Source: Chitinophagaceae bacterium (GTDB lineage Bacteria > Bacteroidota > Bacteroidia > Chitinophagales > Chitinophagaceae). Taken from it: a DNA stretch of 14,896 nt. Location of the stretch: the NCBI GenBank assembly GCA_025924755.1, contig JAICHT010000053.1, positions 1-14,896 on the forward strand, read 5' to 3'. The notes below the pieces were generated by a model. It saw only the letters and a program-made list of their open reading frames with translations. It did no database searches and was not told where the DNA came from. A program made the translations under genes and the position numbers. This document shows positions 1 through 5,867 of this stretch, piece after piece (the stretch's first letter is position 1; the number at the start of each line of letters is the position of its first letter).

Positions 1-165
1 AAGCGGCAGCAAGGGAACAATCACTTTATGCCGGTGCCTGAAATATTCTATTAGATCTTTAAAATTGCTTAGCGCTCCAAACAAGCCATGCAATAGCAGC
101 AGTGGTTCTCCTTCGCCCTCTTCTATAAATTTAAACTTGTTCTGTTGTTTGATAGTGTACTGCAT
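1..165 (-). CDS. Alpha/beta hydrolase, N-terminal part (runs off left edge)
   Basis: Reading the minus strand from the ATG at 165-163 gives 55 uninterrupted codons to the window edge, beginning MQYTIKQQNKFKFIEEGEGE. The following LLLLHGLFG is the classic strand plus oxyanion-hole segment (His-Gly) at the start of alpha/beta hydrolase folds, and the start distance fits the family. The nucleophile elbow, acid and His of the triad lie outside the window, so substrate and reaction cannot be told; an esterase or lipase-like enzyme is the general family expectation. It is co-directional with cvpA but separated by about 105 nt and has its own promoter-like sequence (193-222), so it may be transcribed independently. 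Confidence 0.85.
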   Translation of the reverse strand, partial: MQYTIKQQNKFKFIEEGEGEPLLLLHGLFGALSNFKDLIEYFRHRHKVIVPLLPL

Positions 166-192
166 TAATTGAAAAGCAATGTTTAATTTTTG

Positions 193-222
193 CTAAAGTA
201 AAAGTTTTAAATTAAATACAAA
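193..222 (-). promoter_or_regulatory. Bacteroidota-type promoter of the alpha/beta hydrolase gene
   Basis: On the minus strand there is TTTG at 222-219, 18 nt, then TACTTTAG at 200-193. This matches the Bacteroidota pattern TTTG / TAnnTTTG with one mismatch. The -7 box lies about 27 nt upstream of the ATG at 165. It is the best-spaced promoter candidate in this part of the window. Confidence 0.55.
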
Positions 223-270
223 TTCTATATAGCCTCAATTGCTGCTACAATATATTATTGTTTTGGAAAT

Positions 271-798
271 TTAGCCAGTTACCGTTTCGAAAAAGTGTAA
301 CAACTGCGCAAACATATTTTTAAAAGTTGGAAGCACCGTGCCTATGCTATTGATGATTTTTGGACCCACAGGCTGCAAATACGGATAGCTAACCGAACTG
401 CGTATGGTTTCCGGTTTTAGCAAGTGCATATTCTCTGCATAAAACAATATTACGCTAAATATAAAAAGGTAAATCAAAATATAAAAGAGCACGCCTCCCA
501 ACCTGTTTAACCAACCCAGCATGGCAAACTGCATTATTTTTTCAATGATCTTTGCGCCAAACCTTATGAGCAATACTACTATAAAAAATACTGCAAAAAA
601 AGCAACTACCGGTAGCAGCCGACTGCTGATGTTAACCGAATGGCCCAGGTAAACGGCTACTATAGCGGACAGTTTTAAAGCCGCTGCCAAACCCACTATA
701 AAGGCTATAAAAGAAAAAATACCTATGATCAGCCCATTGGATAAACCTCTGAAAACGGCAATAACAACCAATACTAAAACGATGCAATCCAATACCAT
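271..798 (-). CDS. CvpA family membrane protein
   Basis: A 175-residue, very hydrophobic protein with four predicted membrane segments at about residues 2-16, 22-42, 59-79 and 101-120, and a C-terminal tail of about 55 residues. The layout, the Gly-rich GWLNRLGGVLF stretch before the last helix and the SYPYLQPVGP motif in the tail fit the CvpA (colicin V production) family. In other bacteria CvpA is linked to envelope stress and purF-linked colicin V production; the biochemical role is unclear. The gene starts at an ATG 7 nt after the yqeY stop, so the two are almost certainly cotranscribed. There is no purF nearby. Family assignment is firm; function in this organism is unknown. Confidence 0.85.
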   Translation of the reverse strand: MVLDCIVLVLVVIAVFRGLSNGLIIGIFSFIAFIVGLAAALKLSAIVAVYLGHSVNISSRLLPVVAFFAVFFIVVLLIRFGAKIIEKIMQFAMLGWLNRLGGVLFYILIYLFIFSVILFYAENMHLLKPETIRSSVSYPYLQPVGPKIINSIGTVLPTFKNMFAQLLHFFETVTG

Positions 799-805
799 AC
801 TACCG

Positions 806-1258
806 CTACTTGGTTAAAAGTTCTTTTACAGCAGCAGCTACTGCTTTACCATCTGCCCTGCCCGCCAGTTTTTTTGTAGCCAATCCCATTACCTTGCCCA
901 TATCAGCTGGCGAGGAGGCGCCGGCTTCTGTAATAATATCCTGCACTTCCTTTTTTAAATCGGCTTCGCTTAATTGCGCCGGTAAAAACGTTTCAATAAT
1001 GGCTATTTCCTCTTGTTCTTTTTGGGCCAGATCGGTGCGGGACTGTTGCTGGTATATTTCCAATGCATCTTTGCGTTGCTTTACCATTTTTTGCAACATC
1101 TTTACTTCGCTGTCGGCCGATATTTCTCCATGTGCACCCGGTTCTGTTTTCGCTTTTATAATTTCTGCTTTAATGGCCCTTAAACCCCGCAAAGCCGCTT
1201 CGTTCCTGCTTTTCATGGCATCTTTCATCTGCGCCATTACTTTTTCTTCTAAATTCAT
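806..1258 (-). CDS. GatB/YqeY domain-containing protein
   Basis: A 150-residue protein starting MNLEEKVMAQMKDAMKSR, with RGLRAIKAEI at about residues 24-33, a central IIETFLPAQLSEADL segment and a C-terminal ADMGKVMGLATKKLAGRADG followed by an alanine-rich helix. This is the full-length, stand-alone YqeY form, a two-part helical domain shared with the tail of GatB, the B subunit of the Asp/Glu-tRNA amidotransferase. In GatB the domain contacts tRNA; a tRNA-related role for the free protein is inferred from the family and not proven. It lies 97 nt after gldC and 7 nt before cvpA on the same strand, in the middle of the minus-strand cluster. Length matches the family norm of about 150 residues. 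Confidence 0.92.
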   Translation of the reverse strand: MNLEEKVMAQMKDAMKSRNEAALRGLRAIKAEIIKAKTEPGAHGEISADSEVKMLQKMVKQRKDALEIYQQQSRTDLAQKEQEEIAIIETFLPAQLSEADLKKEVQDIITEAGASSPADMGKVMGLATKKLAGRADGKAVAAAVKELLTK

Positions 1259-1355
1259 ATAGATGATTTATAGTTTGTTGTGGTTGATACTATTGCAAGC
1301 CGGCTTCCGGCAATTGTTGAATCGCCATCTGCAAAAAATGCTTATTGGATCCTTC

Positions 1356-1712
1356 TTATTTGCCCTGTGCTTTTGATTCTTTCAGTTGCAAATCCATAAA
1401 ATCTTTATGAAACTCCCTGGCAAATTTTTTCATTTTATCAGACAGGTCGGTTTGCTTGGTAGCCCGCTCGTAGGTTTCGGCCATTGCCATATAGGTTTGA
1501 TAATAAAAGTCGGCCATTTCATCTATCATCATTTTTTGTGTCCATATATCAATCCGCAATGCCGTTTTTTCCGCACCGTCCCAAAAGCCCAGCATCATAG
1601 CCTTAGCTTGCTGCGGACGCTCCACCGTGCTATCGGTAGCATGCCAGTGAATACTATCCGGTACCCGGTTGTTATCTAATTCTACGTCAATTGATATGTT
1701 TGATTTTACCAT
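1356..1712 (-). CDS. gldC: Gliding motility protein GldC
   Basis: A 118-residue soluble protein without signal peptide. It begins MVKSNISIDVELDNNRVPDS, followed by an IHW segment, QAKAMMLGFWDGAEKTALRI, DIWTQKMMIDEMADFYYQT and a charged C-terminal helix. Length and this order of blocks (VELD-NRVP, AxAMML-WD, LRIDxWT, DEM-FxxQT) match GldC of the Bacteroidota. In Flavobacterium johnsoniae GldC is a small cytoplasmic partner encoded beside the lipoprotein GldB and supports gliding, probably through stability of GldB; that is literature knowledge, not visible here. No gldB occurs next to it in this window. It sits 27 nt downstream of the glycosyltransferase stop. Presence of gldC does not by itself show that the organism glides. 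Confidence 0.88.
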   Translation of the reverse strand: MVKSNISIDVELDNNRVPDSIHWHATDSTVERPQQAKAMMLGFWDGAEKTALRIDIWTQKMMIDEMADFYYQTYMAMAETYERATKQTDLSDKMKKFAREFHKDFMDLQLKESKAQGK

Positions 1713-1726
1713 TTTATTTTTTGTGG

Positions 1727-1734
1727 CGAAGGTA
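1727..1734 (-). promoter_or_regulatory. Possible -7 box upstream of gldC
   Basis: TACCTTCG on the minus strand, 14 nt upstream of the gldC ATG, is one base from TAnnTTTG. The identical octamer stands before gmk. No clear TTG lies at the expected distance, so this is weak and may be chance. Confidence 0.25.
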
Positions 1735-1739
1735 ATTGT

Positions 1740-2867
1740 TTAATCCCTTACTGCTTTTGCGATGCTTTGCCAAAGTAGGTCGGCGGTTTGCTGCCAGCTA
1801 TATTTTTGCGCTACCGCATTTCCTTTTTCAATTAACCGGGCTCTCAGAGTTTCATCTTTATATATAAGCATTAGCTTATCCGCTATGTCTTTTGGCTGGT
1901 TGGGGTCAAAGTACAATGCTGCCTCTTCGCCAATTTCCTGCATAGCCGTATTTATTGAGGTAATAACGGGAATGTTGCAATTCATAGCTTCCAGCACCGG
2001 CACGCCAAAGCCTTCAAAAAAAGAAGGATATACCAATGCGTAAGCGCTGCCGGTTAATGCAGCCAGTTCGGTTTCAGCCATATAGCCGGTGAGCACTACA
2101 TCTTTCCGGTGTTTATAGGTTTTTAAAAGTTCTAAAAAAGCATCGTTCTTCCAGGCCAGTCTTCCGGCCAATACCAGTTTCATGGTGCTTTTTTGCCATT
2201 TTTTAAATATGGAAAAACCTTTCAATAAATTGATTAGGTTTTTTCGCGGTTGAATAGCGCCAATGTATAAAAAGTACTCTTTGCCTTCTGTATATTTTTG
2301 CTTTACTCCTTGCTGAAACGACCATTCAATTGGTTTGAAAATATCTTTGGAGGCACTATAAACCACATCAATTTTCTGCGGCTCTATATTATAATGCTGC
2401 ACTATATCGTTTTTAGAAAACTGCGATACGGTGGCTACTGCTTTTGCTTTTTTCAAGAAACGCGGCGTATATTTTTTGTAAAATTTTAAATGGCTTTTTT
2501 TATACGCATCCGGAAAATGCAAAAAACCCAGGTCGTGCACTACCACGCATTGAGGAACTTTTGTAGTAAGTGAAGCAAAGCCATCCGGCGATACAAAGAC
2601 ATCTGCTTTAAGCTTTTTTAAAAGCAGCGGAACTTTTACATCGTACCAATATCTCCACAGCAGCGGATGCCGTGCCGGCGGCGGAAGAACGATAGGGGTT
2701 ACATTATCAGAAAAAATAAATTTTGCATCATATGGCCGGTCAAACAAAAAATAAAACTGGTGCTGCGGGTATTGTTTGGTAAGCCTGCTAAAGATTTCTT
2801 TTATAAAATACCCATATCCTTCCAGACTTTCTTTTAGTAAAAAACGCGTATTTACTACTACTATCAT
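1740..2867 (-). CDS. Glycosyltransferase family 4 protein
   Basis: A 375-residue GT-B fold glycosyltransferase read from the ATG at 2867; an in-frame TTG three codons earlier (2876) lies inside a promoter-like box and is a less likely start. Recognisable elements, numbered from the ATG, are the N-terminal VVVNTRFL, VVVHDLGFLHFP near 108-119, FLYIGAIQPRKNL near 199-211 (opening of the nucleotide-sugar domain), LVLAGR near 232-237, and SFFEGFGVPVLEAM at 282-295 carrying the EX7E-type glutamates typical of GT4 enzymes. It probably adds a sugar from a nucleotide donor to a surface polysaccharide or lipid; donor and acceptor cannot be read from the sequence. It has no signal peptide or membrane helix. 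It is the first gene of the minus-strand cluster and is followed 27 nt later by gldC. Confidence 0.9.
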   Translation of the reverse strand: MIVVVNTRFLLKESLEGYGYFIKEIFSRLTKQYPQHQFYFLFDRPYDAKFIFSDNVTPIVLPPPARHPLLWRYWYDVKVPLLLKKLKADVFVSPDGFASLTTKVPQCVVVHDLGFLHFPDAYKKSHLKFYKKYTPRFLKKAKAVATVSQFSKNDIVQHYNIEPQKIDVVYSASKDIFKPIEWSFQQGVKQKYTEGKEYFLYIGAIQPRKNLINLLKGFSIFKKWQKSTMKLVLAGRLAWKNDAFLELLKTYKHRKDVVLTGYMAETELAALTGSAYALVYPSFFEGFGVPVLEAMNCNIPVITSINTAMQEIGEEAALYFDPNQPKDIADKLMLIYKDETLRARLIEKGNAVAQKYSWQQTADLLWQSIAKAVRD

Positions 2868-2873
2868 AGCTGC

Positions 2874-2881
2874 CAAAGTTA
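2874..2881 (-). promoter_or_regulatory. Possible -7 box just upstream of the glycosyltransferase ATG
   Basis: TAACTTTG on the minus strand matches TAnnTTTG exactly and ends 6 nt before the ATG at 2867. If used, the mRNA would have almost no leader. No good TTG is visible 18-21 nt upstream, so the promoter call is tentative. Confidence 0.35.
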
Positions 2882-3130
2882 TAAGTGCCCTTCTTAATCA
2901 TACCTGCTATTTAACTTCGCATTTAATATTTTTACTTTCGTTTCGCTTCTGAAAGCTATGGTTGTTGGGAAGAATATTTGATTAGCCTATATAAGAGAAA
3001 AATAAATTTTGGTAAATTTTTTCAGCAGTTTTACGGGGTATGTTCATTTTGTTCAACAAAAGGAAATAAAAATTGGGGATTTAATTTATAGGAATATGGC
3101 TGTGTTGGCTTGGTATTATATTTGTTAATA

Positions 3131-3243
3131 ATTGAGTGTTGTTAGTGATATTTTACTTTTTGAACTTATTATAAACGACCTCTTAGGTGGAAGAGGATGG
3201 TGGCTTGTAAAAGGGGACCTTGATGAAAGGCCCCTTTCTTTTT
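3131..3243 (+). ncRNA. Candidate small RNA of unknown type
   Basis: A perfect TATATTTG at 3117-3124 predicts a start near 3131, and the next plus-strand signal is an intrinsic terminator at 3210-3243, giving a transcript of about 110 nt. Inside lies a hairpin with arms CCTCTT (3179-3184) and AAGAGG (3191-3196) around AGGTGG. The only ATG-led frame (3197-3223, 8 codons) runs into the terminator. It does not show the conserved core of the SRP RNA, nor the layout of 6S or tmRNA. The -33 box is poor. This is an inference from promoter plus terminator only. Confidence 0.3.
3210..3243 (+). terminator. Intrinsic terminator in the intergenic region (plus strand)
   Basis: Arms AAAGGGG (3210-3216) and CCCCTTT (3231-3237) pair over 7 bp. 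CCT (3218-3220) and AGG (3228-3230) add three more pairs past a single bulged A. The loop is TGATGAA, and the 3' side continues CTTTTTT. The U-rich tail is on the plus strand only, where no protein gene precedes it. Confidence 0.5.
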
Positions 3244-3367
3244 GCCCATTCCTTTTCATAAACAGGCTTCTGGCTTCTGCAATTAAGCCACTTTGATACA
3301 CTTTACTTAGCAATAAAATAATATAAGTCAAATTTGCGTTGTAGCTTTACATGGTAAAATAACAGCG

Positions 3368-3429
3368 CAGCTATTAGCTACTAAAAAGCTAATCTTGCAA
3401 TGCCAGTAGCTTAACGGGAACAATAGCTG
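3368..3429. repeat. Nested inverted repeats upstream of DUF4290
   Basis: CAGCTATT (3368-3375) is complementary to AATAGCTG (3422-3429). Overlapping it, ATTAGCT (3373-3379) pairs with AGCTAAT (3387-3393) across ACTAAAA. A further TTTAC/GTAAA pair lies at 3346-3358. The two main pairings share bases 3373-3375 and cannot both be complete, so alternative structures are possible. There is no poly-T tail, so it does not look like a terminator. Confidence 0.4.
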
Positions 3430-3478
3430 TTATGTGCTTTATTTACAGGAATCCGCATTTTGTTTTATAATATTGTAT

Positions 3479-3508
3479 TTTAGAGCACAAAGCATTTTGA
3501 TACATTTG
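3479..3508 (+). promoter_or_regulatory. Promoter of the DUF4290 gene
   Basis: TACATTTG at 3501-3508 matches the Bacteroidota -7 box exactly and lies 20 nt upstream of the ATG. TTTA at 3479-3482, 18 nt further up, is a near match for the -33 TTTG. Confidence 0.5.
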
Positions 3509-3528
3509 TTTCTCCCTAACATTTTTTA

Positions 3529-4212
3529 ATGGAATATAACACTGCAAGAAATTACCTGGAAATGCGTGAATATGGCCGTCATATTCAAAAGATGGTAGAG
3601 CATTTATTAACGATAGAAGATCCCGAACTGCGCCAGCGCAACGCTCATGTTTTGATTGAATTAATGGGATTTGTAAATCCGCATTTAAAGAACGTGGAGG
3701 ATTTCCGTCATAAACTTTGGGATCATCTTTTCCTGATCGCCAATTTTAATTTAGATGTGGAATCGCCCTATCCGATACCTACCCGCGAAAAACTGAAGGC
3801 CAGGCCAAAGCCGTTGCCTTATCCAAAAAGGCATCCTAAATTTTCGCACCTGGGTAAAAACCTGGAGCTGGTAATTGATAAAGCATTGGGTGAAGAAGAT
3901 CCGCAAAAACGCCAGGGGTTTGCCAACGCTATTGCCTACTACATGAAGCTGGCGTACAGCAACTGGCATAAGGATACCGTGCATGATGATGCGATACAAA
4001 GTGAGCTTACCAATATTACCAAAGGCCAGTTGGAATTTACCAATACGCCTTACGTAAAAGCCTACCGGCCGCAGCCGGAGCGGGAAGGACGCGATCGTAA
4101 TGGTTATGGAAGACAGCAGCGGGGCAAGTTTCAGCAGCGCAGCAGTAATGCAGGCGGCCGTAATGATAACCGCAACGGCAGTAATAGCAAATACGGGAAA
4201 AAAAGATTTTAA
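3529..4212 (+). CDS. DUF4290 domain-containing protein
   Basis: A 227-residue cytoplasmic protein, no signal peptide or membrane segment. Residues 1-178 form the helical DUF4290 domain typical of Bacteroidota, with YGRHIQKMVEHLL near 15-27, an HVLIELMGFVNPHL block near 40-53, DFRHKLWDHLF near 58-68 and a proline-rich YPIPTREKL near 81-89. From about 179 to the end the protein changes character: an Arg/Gly/Asn/Gln-rich, strongly basic tail (for example GYGRQQRGKFQQRSS) ending KYGKKRF, probably disordered and suited to nucleic-acid binding. The function of the family is not known to me. The gene stands directly before murA, an arrangement seen in many Bacteroidota genomes, though a terminator separates the two here. 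Start chosen at the ATG 20 nt after a good promoter box. Confidence 0.88.
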   Translation: MEYNTARNYLEMREYGRHIQKMVEHLLTIEDPELRQRNAHVLIELMGFVNPHLKNVEDFRHKLWDHLFLIANFNLDVESPYPIPTREKLKARPKPLPYPKRHPKFSHLGKNLELVIDKALGEEDPQKRQGFANAIAYYMKLAYSNWHKDTVHDDAIQSELTNITKGQLEFTNTPYVKAYRPQPEREGRDRNGYGRQQRGKFQQRSSNAGGRNDNRNGSNSKYGKKRF

Positions 4213-4238
4213 CGGAACGAAGACCCGTTCAGCATATT

Positions 4239-4270
4239 AAAAGCTGGTTGTTTGCTGCAATCAGCTTTTT
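4239..4270 (+). terminator. Intrinsic terminator after DUF4290
   Basis: AAAAGCTG (4239-4246) pairs with CAGCTTTT (4262-4269), extended by a G-T wobble and TTG/CAA (4248-4250 with 4258-4260). This gives a 12-bp stem with a 7-nt loop, followed by TTGTTTT. It stands 27 nt after the DUF4290 stop and would uncouple it, at least partly, from murA. Confidence 0.75.
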
Positions 4271-4307
4271 TGTTTTAAGCAGATACCGTTTAAATCAGCG
4301 GCTTACT

Positions 4308-4315
4308 TAATTTTA
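4308..4315 (+). promoter_or_regulatory. Possible -7 box of murA
   Basis: TAATTTTA lies 16 nt before the murA ATG, one mismatch from TAnnTTTG. The upstream GTTTA around 4288-4292 could serve as a weak -33. The terminator before it makes some promoter here likely, but this particular box is uncertain. Confidence 0.3.
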
Positions 4316-4331
4316 TTAATAAATCCATATC

Positions 4332-5636
4332 ATGTCATCTTTTGAAGTAATAGGCGGAACTAAATTAAAAGGAGAGATCAAACCGCAGGGTGCTAAAAAC
4401 GAAGCCCTGCAAATTATCAGTGCGGTATTGCTTACTGCCGATAAAGTAACCATCACCAATATACCCGATATTATTGACGTAAACCTGTTGATAGAACTGC
4501 TGAAAGAAATGAACGTAAAGGTAGAAAGGCCGCAAAGAGATACCTGCATCTTTCAGGCAGATGATGTGAATATTGATTATTTAAAAAGCGAAGAATTTAA
4601 GCGAAAAAGCGGACGGCTTCGCGGTTCGGTAATGCTGGCCGGGCCTATGCTGGCCCGCTTTCATAAAGCCTATATTCCAAAACCAGGTGGCGATAAAATT
4701 GGCCGCCGCCGGCTGGATACACATATACTAAGCTTCGAAAAAATGGGTGTAAAATTCAACTACGATTCCAGCGATGGCTTTTTTCACCTGGAAGCCCCCC
4801 ATTTAAAAGGCACCTATATGTTATTAGACGAACCTTCGGTAACCGGAACGGCCAATATAATAATGGCGGCTGTGATGGCCGAAGGTACCACTACTATATA
4901 CAATGCTGCCTGCGAGCCTTACATACAGCAGCTATGCAAAATGCTCAATCATATGGGCGCCAATATCAGCGGCATCAGCAGTAATTTACTTACTATACAA
5001 GGGGTAGAAAAACTGCATGGCACCTCGCACCAAATGCTGCCGGATATGATTGAAATCGGGTCGTTTATAGGCCTGGCTGCAATGACGCAAAGTGATATAA
5101 TTATAAAAGATGTCAACCATGAAAACCTGGGTATCATTCCGGAAAAGTTTCAGCAATTGGGAATTAAAATGAGTATTACAGGGGATGATATCCATATTCC
5201 TGAACAGGATTTATATGAAATACAAACTTATCTTGATGGCGGAACGCTTACCATATACGACCATCCATGGCCGGGCCTTACACCCGATTTACTCAGTATT
5301 ATGCTGGTGGTGGCTACACAGGCAAAGGGCTCGGTTTTAATTCATCAAAAGATGTTTGAAAGCCGGCTGTTTTTTGTAGATAAACTAATTGATATGGGAG
5401 CCCGCATTATTTTATGCGATCCGCACCGGGCGGCGGTTATAGGGCTCGAACGTAAGTTTAAATTACGTGGTATCAATATGACAAGTCCCGACATTCGTGC
5501 TGGCGTAGCCCTGCTGATTGCTGCGTTAAGTGCCGAAGGGAAAAGTACCATCCAGAATATCGATCAAATTGACAGGGGCTACCAATATATAGACACCCGG
5601 TTACAACAATTAGGCGCCCAGATAAAAAGAGTATAG
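4332..5636 (+). CDS. murA: UDP-N-acetylglucosamine 1-carboxyvinyltransferase (MurA)
   Basis: MurA transfers enolpyruvate from PEP to UDP-GlcNAc, the first committed step of peptidoglycan synthesis, in the cytoplasm. The 434 residues are full length. Landmarks aligned by eye with the E. coli enzyme: K22-N23 in PQGAKNE, R97 in RGSVMLAGP (E. coli Arg91), PGGDKIGRR at 118-126, the catalytic Asp D319 in LTPDL (Asp305), D387 and R389 in SPDIRAG (Asp369, Arg371), and R415 in DRGY (Arg397). The loop residue equal to Cys115 is Asp121, so the enzyme lacks the cysteine that fosfomycin alkylates. Asp here is known in MurA of mycobacteria, chlamydiae and Borrelia and leaves the enzyme active. It follows DUF4290 across a terminator and is followed by its own terminator. 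Confidence 0.97.
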   Translation: MSSFEVIGGTKLKGEIKPQGAKNEALQIISAVLLTADKVTITNIPDIIDVNLLIELLKEMNVKVERPQRDTCIFQADDVNIDYLKSEEFKRKSGRLRGSVMLAGPMLARFHKAYIPKPGGDKIGRRRLDTHILSFEKMGVKFNYDSSDGFFHLEAPHLKGTYMLLDEPSVTGTANIIMAAVMAEGTTTIYNAACEPYIQQLCKMLNHMGANISGISSNLLTIQGVEKLHGTSHQMLPDMIEIGSFIGLAAMTQSDIIIKDVNHENLGIIPEKFQQLGIKMSITGDDIHIPEQDLYEIQTYLDGGTLTIYDHPWPGLTPDLLSIMLVVATQAKGSVLIHQKMFESRLFFVDKLIDMGARIILCDPHRAAVIGLERKFKLRGINMTSPDIRAGVALLIAALSAEGKSTIQNIDQIDRGYQYIDTRLQQLGAQIKRV

Positions 5637-5659
5637 CACGTAAAATCTATCAGCTATTT

Positions 5660-5704
5660 AATATTAGCCACAACTTACAATAGAAGTTAGGCTAATATTT
5701 TTAT
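5660..5704 (+). terminator. Intrinsic terminator after murA
   Basis: AATATTAGCC (5660-5669) pairs perfectly with GGCTAATATT (5690-5699). Inside it AACTT (5672-5676) pairs with AAGTT (5684-5688), separated by a small bulge, leaving a 7-nt loop. The 3' arm runs into a T-rich stretch ending near 5702. It lies 24 nt after the murA stop. Confidence 0.7.
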
Positions 5705-5867
5705 TCCTCTTTATAAGCGAAATAGTGCTCTATTTTGATGTAAAAATCAGACACGATAGTTTTCGTACATCTTCTTATTTCTCCATTCATCTTTTCCTAT
5801 TCCTGTTAGTGTAGTTTACCCGTCTGGTGCACGGAATTCTTCTGTTTTTTGATGAAAAGAACAGGAT

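Larger units (their letters stand above)
2868..3528. other. Long intergenic region without a convincing protein gene
   Basis: About 660 nt of AT-rich sequence between the divergent glycosyltransferase and DUF4290 genes. The only sizeable reading frame is a 68-codon one on the minus strand (3125-3331), with no recognisable domain and a composition unlike its neighbours. What it does hold: a 15-nt palindrome at 3047-3061 (7-nt arms around one base), a TATATTTG box at 3117-3124, a small hairpin at 3179-3196, an intrinsic terminator at 3210-3243, a 6-bp hairpin at 3271-3290, nested inverted repeats at 3368-3429, and the DUF4290 promoter near 3501. No tRNA cloverleaf or known riboswitch was recognised. 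Confidence 0.6.

Noticed and set aside
810..1262. 150-codon open frame on the plus strand opposite yqeY
   Set aside because: It mirrors the yqeY gene almost end to end; the translation is Ser/Ala/Phe-rich without domains, and the minus strand encodes a clear YqeY protein.
1299..1311. GCCGG-CTT-CCGGC hairpin between gldC and yqeY as a terminator
   Set aside because: Only 5 bp with a 3-nt loop and no T tract on either strand; too weak to call.
3125..3331. 68-codon frame on the minus strand in the long intergenic region
   Set aside because: No recognisable domain, composition unlike the neighbours, and it runs through the plus-strand terminator hairpin; treated as noise.
4332..5636. Suspicion that murA is inactive because the active-site Cys is missing
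   Set aside because: Asp at this position is a known active form and every other catalytic residue is kept; the frame is full length.
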